Below, piece by piece: positions 56,149 through 64,000 of a stretch of DNA of 64,000 nucleotides. Source of the DNA: Pseudoneurospora amorphoporcata. Its lineage: Eukaryota; Ascomycota; Sordariomycetes; Sordariales; Sordariaceae. Where the stretch lies: contig MU859113.1 in assembly GCA_033297205.1 (NCBI GenBank), forward strand, positions 124,001-188,000, written 5' to 3'. A program made the translations under genes and the position numbers. The notes below the pieces were generated by a model. It was given only the letters and a program-made list of their open reading frames with translations. It was not told where the DNA came from and did not search any database. The stretch's first letter is position 1. Each line of letters opens with the position of its first letter.

Positions 56149-57241
56149 ATGGATGTGCTTGGGGCAATCGAGAAGAAATCAAATTCATTCGCACTTTGAA
56201 AAGTATGGCACGGGTTATCATATGCGACGATGTTGTTAAAGACTTTCCCTTTCAACATTGTTGGCAACACCCATCCCGTAGCGGCAAATGACGGCCTGTT
56301 GGACCAAGTCATCTCCCTTGGAGACCCAACCGCACGGAACTAGAATTCCCGACCGGTCCCAACGTTGACGAGACGGGTCGGGATTTCGGTCTTACGTCCA
56401 AAGTTCGGTCTGTTCTTTGTTAGGTCGGTGTGCCAACAACAACAACACGACCAACAACAACACCACCAACAACACAAACAATATGACGAGACCGTATCCC
56501 TTGTCTTGCTTCCCACCTTGTTGGTTAAGAGTATCACGGGCATGTGTAACCGGATTCAAGCGCTTGCTCGTCTTCAAGTACGTAAATCGGCAGTCTAGAA
56601 GCACTTATAAATGTCTCCCACATTACCTATCTTGTCCTTTCTGCTTCTCCTTTTGACAGCCCAAATCACAAAACACTTTGCAACTCCGAAAACAAATATA
56701 TCCATCAATTCTAGCTATTTTCCTAGCCATGCTCTGCTTCATGCAGGTATGTTGCTTATTCTTTCCGTCCATATCTGAATTAGATTTCATCTAACACTGT
56801 TCTCGCAAGGCTTCTCTACCGCTTTGTTATATACTTACCTTGGGTCGGATATTACCCCCTCATCTAGCACAACCGGACCACTGTCAGTACTCCAATCCGC
56901 CCTTTCGTTTGGTTTCCATCAGCGTTGCAGACGCGAAGATATTTTTACACAATTGGGGGCGGCGCTGGGGTTCGCAAACACTATTTAAATCCTTGCCGTT
57001 TCATTCCCCTGACGTTTCGGACGGAACTATATACGCAAAAAAGCAATAGCCGTCAATGTGACATACCTTGAGCTAATTTACGGCTTCGAAAGACGTGGAC
57101 TAGGTAGTATATAAACGTAGGTAGACCTTCCCCAACATAACAAACGCACTCTTCCAAACTTCAAGTTCTGGCAGAGGAAATTTCATACGATCACACCCGC
57201 AAACATCTCTTACTCTCGATCTTCACTTCAAAACAGTAACT
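56149..57241. other. Intergenic region between secreted-protein members 1 and 2
   Basis: About 1.1 kb. An AAC/CAA-rich simple-sequence stretch occupies 56430-56483. The last 140 bp contain a TATA element and a TAGGTAG motif. Confidence 0.55.
57108..57115 (+). promoter_or_regulatory. TATA box of secreted-protein gene 2
   Basis: TATATAAA lies 134 bp upstream of the ATG at 57242, flanked on both sides by TAGGTAG-type motifs. Confidence 0.45.
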
Positions 57242-57849
57242 ATGCGTGCTTCAACTTCCTCTAATTTATTCTCCTCGCTCGCCATCCTCCTCGTAACGCT
57301 TCCCCCTCTCCCCTCCCCTCACCCGCATCATCTAACATCACCAGTCTTCCCTTACCCTAGTCTACGCCATCCCACCCCCCAAGCTCCTCGAGTCCATCGG
57401 CAACCAAACTCACCCCATCCTCCCGCCCAGTGCTATCCACAACGGCACCGACACCAACAGGACCGAGACCAACCCAGCCTCCACCCCTCACATCGCCAAA
57501 ACCGGTTCTTGGACAGCCGGCTGCGTCCAAATCAACAATGTCGGAACCGGCAAGCCCGCCTCTGTTAGGGCCATCAATAAGGGGATTAAATACCTACGCA
57601 GGCTTACCGGAACTCCATACATCCCAGCGTACGCGTGCGGCCAGGTGAGCTGTTCTTACAACAGCGCGATTTTCCTATGCAACGAGGAAACGGAGTATGG
57701 ATTAGTATTGAACGAGTACGGAGATATCGCGGAAAGGTGCCCAGGCGGTGTTGGATCGGTGTAAGGGCGGGAGTCATGTCATGGGGAAGGCGGTGACTGG
57801 GGTACAAGGACAACAGTGGAGTGTTCTTGTTACCGGAGGGAAGTGCTGA
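57242..57849 (+). pseudogene. Small secreted protein family, member 2 (late frameshift)
   Basis: Exon 1 is 57242-57292 and intron 1 is 57293-57344 (52 bp, CTAAC branch, CCAG). Exon 2 runs from 57345. Together they encode a good signal peptide: hydrophobic 'SSLAILLSS' then 'LTLVYA' with likely cleavage before 'IPPPK'. An Asn/Thr-rich spacer with candidate N-glycosylation sites follows. The family core is 'VGTGKPASVRAINKGIKYL', 'GQVSCSYNSAIFLCNEE' and 'GLVLNEYGDIAERC'. The frame stops at 57762-57764, soon after the core. The conserved C-terminal segment is still present one frame over, down to TGA at 57847-57849 ('GQQWSVLVTGGKC'). A single extra base near 57735-57742 explains it. Truncation removes the last Cys of the family. 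Confidence 0.62.
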
Positions 57850-59666
57850 ATGTATCAGGTACGCTACATTACCTTACCTAGGTACTACGCAGCAATACGT
57901 CCTCTTGGTATGTGAGAGATATCGGAAGAGTAACCCTCCGCACACCCACCCCAACCCAAGCGTACCTTAAGAGACACCCACCAAGCCTTTTCCCAACACA
58001 CTACTCAATTTATTCAGCACAGCTGTTTTAATTTCTTTGAAACTTTATAGATAAGCGTTTTGAAGCTCAATTACATTATATCTAGCACTCGCAATTTAGG
58101 TCGTTAGGCTGGTAGTGTTGGTTTAAGTTGGTAATTGCATTCGCAGCGCCCAAGCCGTGCAACGTACGGAGAAGATTATCTCTACCAACGGTTGGCTTTC
58201 AGTCTTTGTTGAAAAGCTAAACAGTTCAGGAATTTGTTCAAAGCCCTAGGGAGCCCCTTTTCTTGGTGTTAAAATGACTTGACTTTGAGAAATCTCAGGA
58301 TACGATAGCCTTGGAAACTGGTGTCTGTACTTTAGGTTTGGGGTGGGTGTGCGGAGGGTTGCTCTATGGGAATAAGGGTTTCAAAGGGGAAGGGGAAACG
58401 AGGATGGGAATGGTAAAGGTGATGCTCTCGAGCAATCCGCGAGGGATAACCGAAGGAGGGAAAAAAAAAAGAAAAGAAAAAGGAATATATGTAGAGTCAA
58501 GGTCTATAATGGAATAATTTCTAATAAACATCGATCGTGATCGTAACTGCATGGGGAGAGTCATCGGGAAGATGAAATTGTGTTCAACGCGGGAAGTATT
58601 ACTACCAAAGATCTAACGTCTTCATCCTCCAAGACGGCCTTAAGGACACTCGCCCAACACTGGCCACTCTTAACATTCCATCCGCCGTTATCGCCCTGGA
58701 TTTCCCACCGACAAGTGGCAGAAAATGATGTTATCGCGGGCGGTGAGGCTGAAAGCTCTGGCGTTTTGCGGGATCTTGATCGTGTCTAGGTACCTTGAGG
58801 TTCACGCTAAACTGGTTTCGGCAAGAGGGGCTGCCCGCGGCATGGATTGTGTCAGTCATTGAAATTTTTGAAGTTTGGTTTGGATATCGGAGGAGACCTG
58901 TGACTCTTATGAATGCCCTGTAAACGACCTGGAATTACGGGCCTCGCTCTTTACGAGGTTGTGCGGCCCGGTGTCCGCAGGCGGTGAACGGTCAACGGGG
59001 TCCGGCTCGCCCAAAGACGACTGGTAGAAAATAGGCACGAGCTGAAGGGTCGCTGTTTGGTGGCTGGGAGCGTGTTTGTTCTAGGCGCAGCCGCAATTGA
59101 CCAATCAGATATTGGGAAAGTGGCCGCGGCAGTGGGAACAGTTCAACGCAGGGGTCCCCTCTTCTTCATTCACCGAAGCCGAGCTTTGGAACTTTCATCA
59201 ACAACCAGACATGTTGGACAGCAAGTGGAAATACAACCCGGTGCGATATCTTCAACTTGAGATGCCGGATTCGGTTTTCTGTAACGTATATTTTCATCGT
59301 CTTGTTCATTGCTGTCTCACATCTTTCATCTACTTACACTTCTCCATCACTGTTTCGTCAACTCATACTCAATTCTTCCGTCTCTGCTAGCCCAACTCCG
59401 ATCGGCAATGCCTCCGCCAGACCTCACTGGTCCTCCGAAGAAGCGAAGTGAGGCATGCTTTTGATCTCGCCCGCACTTGCTAGGCGACACATGCATAAAA
59501 CATCACAATGGCGGAGAGCAGTGATCTTCCTGAGCTGTAATTCGGCGGAAACACGTTTCACAGTTATCGCAAATCGGCATTGATTCATCCTTCATCCCGA
59601 CATATATACAGCTGTCGACCTCCGTTTGTTCGGCTTCTTTGTCTCCTCCCATGTCGAATACCCAAT
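57850..59666. other. Intergenic region, no gene called
   Basis: About 1.8 kb. TAGGTAC-type motifs occur at 57871-57885 and 58785-58795. Short frames near 58.3-59.4 kb show no family pattern, and I found no fourth copy of the secreted-protein core. Confidence 0.5.
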
Positions 59667-60936
59667 CTACTCGGCGTCCTCGGGCTTCTGCCCCCACACA
59701 TACTTCCAATGGTAGTACGGATGGAGGCTCAAGTCCTTCAGTTCGCTGGCCAAATGAGTCGCAAACGCCTCGATCTCTTCTTGCGTCCAGCCCATAATAT
59801 TGCCGTATAAGTACTGGACGACTCCTACGATATCTGACATGCCAGCAACCTGGACAAACATGCCGATGTCTTTCTCCTTCTTGTCTTTTGACCACGGCGT
59901 CATCGGCATCTAGAAAGCGAGTCAGCTGAACTGTTGGTTGGAAGGGCTGGTGCAGTGGCTGTGGCTAAAGAATCATTCTGTCAACCACCTGGATGATAGA
60001 GGGTAATCAACCTACCTTGAACTCTTTCACCTGGATATTCACAAATCCAGCCGCCTTCAATCCTTCCTCCATCGTGGTCTCCTGCGCAAGAGTCGTTGTT
60101 CTTCCCATCTTTCGTCCTGCCTGGGCCATTACCTTGCCATATGTATCCAAGGCAGACCCAGGTTTAACACTTCCGTCGTCAGATGTCACAACGGGGGAAT
60201 GGTCGAGATGTTCGATCCAACCGCCTGGTTTGCAGACTCTGTACGCCTCCTTATACAATGCAGGCCAGTCTGCAACAGCGCCGATCATAAATCGCACGTG
60301 GATGAAATCGAAATGGTCGGACTTGTAAGCCCACTCCTTCGTCGCATCATCAATTTCGAACCGGACGTTAGGGGGAACCCAGTCAGGTTGCACGGGGGTA
60401 ATATCAGTACCGGTAACTTCGCAGGTGGGATATTTGTCGGCAAAGTCGATGGCCCAAAATCCCAGACCCGTACCGATATCGATCGCCCGCTGGATGTTGC
60501 TTTTGATGGGTGCCATATGCAGCTTGTGATCGAGCATCAACTCGATAGCCTCATGGTAGATCTCCAAAGCTTCGAGATGCTTTTTGTCATTGGGACCCCA
60601 ATACTCTCCGTCCGTTACACTGTCGCTATGGTAGGTTCTGCCGTTGAGGGTACGGTAGTTGAGAATACTCGAAGAGATGGAGGCAGTCGAACTTTCGGCA
60701 TCGCTGCCCCAAGCCGATTCCGCGTCGCCGTCTTCACGTTCCACTGGTAGTTCTTGTTGAAGCCAATGACCACCAGTGAGGGCATCGCCTGCCTGGTTCG
60801 GTCCAAATGGCGTCGATACGCCCGCAGCCGCTGGTGATCCGGGGCCGGGAGACGGAAGGTCGGTAGCCGCCGACTTTGACAGGGGAGAAGATCCAGGAGG
60901 CGACATTGCCTTTCTTTTCGCCGGGGTGCTGCTCAT
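59667..60936 (-). CDS. LaeA-like SAM-dependent methyltransferase (387 aa)
   Basis: Exons are 60936-60016 and 59909-59667; the 106-bp intron (GTAGGT...TCTAG) is in phase. After a Ser/Pro/Ala-rich N terminus (1-90), the conserved fold begins with 'NGRTYHSDSVTDGEYWGPND', typical of the fungal LaeA-like group. Motif I is 'AIDIGTGLGFWAIDFAD' (151-167), followed by 'GTDITPVQPDWVPPNV' and the motif II/III region 'FDFIHVRFMIGAV', then 'VCKPGGWIEHLD'. Exon 2 ends the Rossmann fold and adds a helical C terminus ending 'VWGQKPEDAE'. LaeA itself regulates secondary-metabolite clusters, but the many paralogues mostly have unknown substrates. This one is probably a paralogue rather than LaeA. It sits among small secreted-protein genes, with no secondary-metabolite enzyme nearby. 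Confidence 0.9.
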
Positions 60937-61785
60937 GGCTGGAAATCGAGCTTCAAACAGTGAAGGGATGAGACGTTAAAGAGTGAGACGAGAGTTGTTT
61001 GAACTGCTTGGGAAACTGCCTGAGGAGAAAAGCGCTGGGCCTTACACCCTTTTTGAACCCCAGAAAACCCAACCCCGCCGACCGGGGTTTCTTATAACCT
61101 AAACCTAGGTAGGAAGTCGTATGTATGCATATCGCCCATTCAGGACTCCCCGAAGGAATCCCGGACTCTGGGGTAAAAGCGACGAACCAGCACCTACACG
61201 TGGTAGCCTATCACAGCTGTTATAACCTTTATGAGTTTAGAAAGGTCTTCACCGCCTACAGCTCATGCAGTACGCACCGTTCTAGTTTCTCTTCACGGTA
61301 GAAATGTCAATATATCGGAGCATTGGCAGAGCCCGAGGACACCAACCAGCCGTTGCTAAACATTTTTCTACTCTATCTCTTTATGACTTCTTTACTTTAT
61401 AAACTACAAAGCTCCGGTCTTCGTGTTGATGGATATCAGCATTTCTTGCCTCGTCATTGCTTCGAGGTACAAGAATACTGCTGTCTCGTCAATCCCCGGC
61501 TACCTTAACCGGCCGCACCAGGAGTGGTTCCGTCGAATGTGGGGCTGCTCCCACCCGGACACGCGGCATTGGAGATCACGTCCCACGGCATCCCTGGTTC
61601 ATTGCTGATCACTAATCACACGTTCTTGACTTGAATACCGAGGATGACCTCATTTCTGCGAGACTTGCGAAGCTAGGTCCAGTTATAAGGAACATATTCA
61701 TTAATATAGTCAATCCAAATCCTTCATTCCGCATCCTATCATTAGCGAGCCATCTAACCGTTCCCGTCGCTTGTACCTGAGTTGT
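60937..61785. other. Intergenic region between methyltransferase and Pro/His-rich secreted protein genes
   Basis: This contains the methyltransferase promoter region, with an ACCTAGGTAGG motif at 61101-61113. The second half is AT-richer and holds no gene. Confidence 0.5.
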
Positions 61786-62166
61786 TCAAGTCCGCTTAAT
61801 GACCGCAGTAGAAGTAGTAGGCTGAACAGGCAGTGACTTCCCGGCACCGCGCGGCTGCTGTGTCACTCCGAGGTCGATGGTCGTCTCGAAACTTGAGACA
61901 ATGGGCACTGAGACGATGGAGGGAGGTGTGATGGTTGGTGCTGCCGTTGTTGTCGTTGTTGGCGTGACAGTGATTGACAGAGGTGGTGGTGGCGGGGCGT
62001 GGGGAGGGTCGTGGGGAGGGTCGTGGGGAGGATGGGGGTAGTGGCGATTATCACGGTGATCAGAGCCATCACGGTTGTCGAGACTCGGTGCGAGAGGTTC
62101 GCCGTTGACGTTGGCCGAGATGGCGAGGAGGGTGATGAGGCTGGTGATTAAGCTAAGGGACGGCAT
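61786..62166 (-). CDS. Small Pro/His/Thr-rich secreted protein (126 aa)
   Basis: The frame is open further upstream, but the ATG at 62166-62164 is preferred because it starts an excellent signal peptide: MPSLSLITSLITLLAISANVNG, with cleavage likely after 'VNG'. The mature part begins 'EPLAPSLDNRDGSDHRDNRHY' in character. It has a tandem 'HDPPHDPPHAPPPPP' repeat, a Thr-rich segment 'TPTTTTTAAPTITPP' likely to be O-glycosylated, and ends with a basic 'AVIKRT'. No Cys are present in the mature part, so a disulphide-stabilised effector fold is unlikely. A cell-wall or secreted mucin-like role is possible but not shown. I do not recognise a family. Confidence 0.65.
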   Translation of the reverse strand: MPSLSLITSLITLLAISANVNGEPLAPSLDNRDGSDHRDNRHYPHPPHDPPHDPPHAPPPPPLSITVTPTTTTTAAPTITPPSIVSVPIVSSFETTIDLGVTQQPRGAGKSLPVQPTTSTAVIKRT

Positions 62167-62583
62167 GGTTTGCGGTGGTATTGTAGAGCTAGGATGTTGT
62201 TTGTAATTGTGATACTTGGAGGGTTGATAAGAAGCTGTGTCTGTGACTAGGATGTTGCTGCTGGCTGTTTCTTGTTGAGACCGAGAGTGTTCGGAGATCT
62301 TATAATCCAGGAGACTAGCCATTGGACGTAACATCGTGGCTAAGCTTTGGTCCGGTGATTCACACTTATTCAACGGTCCGAGCCAATTAATCCTGGTGGC
62401 TATACCTCGTGAAAGTAGATGACGTTTGGGTATGCCTTGCCGTGCAAACATGACCCAAGATATTGAATGTTGCGGCTGGAGTATTGATCATGGATCTCAA
62501 CGATCAATATCCCACCCGCATTGTCTAATATGCAAGACGATATTTGTCGAATTGTTGCGCAAGCACCTAGGATATTGGAACAG
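62167..62583. other. Intergenic region upstream of the Pro/His-rich secreted protein gene
   Basis: The open frame of the downstream gene extends to about 62451 here. It is probably non-coding leader, since the signal peptide begins later. No other gene is seen. Confidence 0.45.
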
Positions 62584-63250
62584 CTAGGCCTCTAGTCCTC
62601 TTTTCTCCCATCTGGCCTGTCTGTTAGTTCTCCTCCAACATACAGTCCTCCGTTTGCGTCCACTCGTTTGCACGCCATCAGGGCCGTAGCATCTGGTGTC
62701 GGTCATGGCAAGCAGAGCCCCGTAGGGGCCTCGACGTACGTATGGAAAGAGAGTTCGTGAGGCGTCTTTCGGAGGTTTTCCGAGGTAGCCAGAGGTTTGC
62801 TCATAAACTTGTGGACATTCCACAAACCGAGGCCCGCCTTGCCACAAGGCACAGGCAAAGACTTCAGCGAGGAACACAAAGCGGGACCGTCGTTACACCA
62901 ATGAATAGCGGCAGGCTCGCCACTGCATATGATTCTAATCCAGTTCGCTGGTCCCGGGCCGCTCGTGGGCTTGCCTTTGATCTCGCCCAAGGAGGTAACC
63001 CCGTCCACGATGTCATGGGCTTTAGCGTATACCCCTTGGCCCGACTGGAGTAGCAATCCACTTGTATGGTCTTGTTCTCGGAATCGCTCGGTACGTTCAG
63101 GATGACATGGTTGTTTTAAACCTTGGACAAAAGGTTGGCAAGGAGTTGATGGTGGTCTCTTCGTCGATGATGTCGACCGCGTGGGTTGCGCCTAGGGCAA
63201 GAAGAACTGGGAGAGAACGGGAAGGTCAGCTGATGTGGGCTTCTAGGAGA
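62584..63250 (-). pseudogene. Small secreted protein family, member 3 (multiply frameshifted relic)
   Basis: On the minus strand three overlapping frames each carry a piece of one protein. Around 63205-63110 one frame reads a leader end 'VLLALGATHA' and 'VDIIDEETTINSLP'. Around 63110-63035 a second reads 'NHVILNVPSDSENKTIQVDC'. From 63056 downward a third reads 'DIVDGVTSLGEIKGKPTSGPGP' and 'IRIICSGEPAAIHWCNDG', which corresponds to the family core of members 1 and 2 ('GRVSCSYKSAI', 'GQVSCSYNSAIFLCN'). A C-terminal piece may continue in yet another frame to about 62584. No initiating Met in a good leader was found. At least two frame changes are required, so the gene is almost certainly dead, or the sequence here is poor. 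Confidence 0.5.
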
Positions 63251-64000
63251 ACAACATGGATGTATCACACTTAGCGAAGGCCTGCGGAGGTAGCCAGACG
63301 AAGCACGAAAGCTGGCAAATACGAATTGGCGCTGCGGAACAGAGACGACAGGCTGTGCTCCCTTCGGGCAGAGGCCATCACGACCTCAGAATTATGCAAT
63401 TGATGTCGAGGACCGAGTAGCGTGTTAGGAGCCATACGAAGCGGTTGATTGCTTTTGGCGTTTCATTGTTTACAGCGTGTGTTTAGTTGGTGTGCTGCTG
63501 CGCAGGCATGCCCGCTTGATCCTTTAGGGCAAACATTCCCATTCTGTGGTTATTGACACGCGGATAGGTCAAGCATAACCTTTGCTAACTCCTCCACGGA
63601 TCAGAGAGTAAACATGTGGCGGTCGCGGGCGGGATTGAAGCCGGATATCTTGGTCGGGACGGTCATGACGCAGGATCGCGTCGACGGGTTGCGGGGCTTC
63701 GTATTGGGTCCGGCGATCAGAACGGGACAGCTTCCAGGGATCAATATGTATGTATCGTCAAGGTTTGCTGAATAAAGATACCCTCGTCATTGTTTGCATA
63801 CCTAGTCGCATTGCTGGCCCAAAGTGCATTGGCTGAAAACGAGGGGATGAAAAGACAAAGAAGGCAGGCAGTGGGCGGATTGTGCTTAGAGGTAGTTCTG
63901 GGAAGTGCATGGCGGAGAGCAATGGAAGGTCGGGTACCTCTACTCGTGCCACGCCCCCACTTTATTGGACCTCGCCAGACTCGCACCACCTAAAGTTAGT
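63251..64000. other. Right-edge region, no gene firmly called
   Basis: A possible exon start with a branch-like 'GCTAAC' and acceptor 'CAG' occurs near 63585-63607, followed by an open frame of about 50 codons ('GLKPDILVGTVMTQDRVDG'). It cannot be tied to a gene inside the window. TACCTAG and GGTACCTCT motifs occur at 63800 and 63935. Confidence 0.4.

Noticed and set aside
55492..57849. Assignment of the small secreted family to KP4-like killer toxins
   Set aside because: There is a faint resemblance in the Cys/helix layout of the C-terminal half, but the defining spacing is not met by eye; left as an unknown secreted family.
63585..63780. Possible exon of about 50 codons near the right edge
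   Set aside because: A branch-like site and acceptor are present, but two frames are equally plausible and no partner exon lies in the window.
1..64000. CRISPR arrays, insertion sequences, bacterial-type operons, complete transposons
   Set aside because: No regularly spaced direct repeats, transposase frames, reverse transcriptase or terminal repeats were found; the genome is eukaryotic.

Overview
The window is nuclear DNA from a filamentous ascomycete, most likely a Sordariales fungus close to Neurospora or Sordaria. The reasons are short introns (about 50-150 bp) with GTRAGT donors, CTAAC/CTAAT branch sites and YAG acceptors; dispersed single 5S rRNA genes of the Neurospora type; intron-bearing tRNAs; and a Pezizomycotina-type gene set (HeLo-NACHT receptor, rhodopsin-domain membrane protein, LaeA-like methyltransferase, DOMON/cytochrome b561 reductase, CorA-like transporters). 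Genes are spread out, with long regulatory gaps and several simple repeats. A 10-N assembly gap lies at 27724-27733.

Layout. 1-1007: 3' part of an Mgs1/WRNIP1 AAA+ ATPase. 1645-5079 (-): HeLo-NACHT receptor whose last two small exons add a C-terminal membrane anchor; its reading frame is interrupted once in a G7 run. 7139-7598: a four-exon small gene with exons too short to stand out as open frames. 8152-9419: inorganic pyrophosphatase with an acidic tail. 9809-11195: coiled-coil gene with two frame lesions. 11408-11497 tRNA-Pro, 12158-12276 5S rRNA (-). 12870-16382 (-): large disordered protein. 17823-20754 (-): four-exon zinc-finger-like protein. 25021-26637: DOMON/b561 reductase. 27162 onward: small gene running into the gap. 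28048-28136 (-): tRNA-Lys. 29468-30949: seven-helix rhodopsin-domain protein. 33229-37741 and 38914-43106: tandem CorA-like transporter paralogues, each with a 9-nt micro-exon. 43828-45256: mitochondrial-type short-chain dehydrogenase. 47358-50573: coiled-coil (centrosomin-motif-like) protein. 51619-51737: second 5S rRNA. 52720-53628: disordered protein. 55492-63250: three related small secreted protein genes, all damaged, surrounding a LaeA-like methyltransferase (59667-60936, -) and a small Pro/His-rich secreted protein (61786-62166, -).

The main story is threefold. First, an NLR-type immune or incompatibility receptor combines HeLo, NACHT and a C-terminal transmembrane helix. Second, a tandem duplication of CorA-like transporters preserves an almost identical 10-11 exon architecture, including the micro-exon. 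Third, a decaying family of small secreted proteins occupies the right end. Single-base frame breaks recur in several otherwise well-formed genes (NLR, coiled-coil gene, dehydrogenase, secreted proteins). Either the assembly has indel errors, or several of these genes are dying in this strain; reads over these positions would decide.
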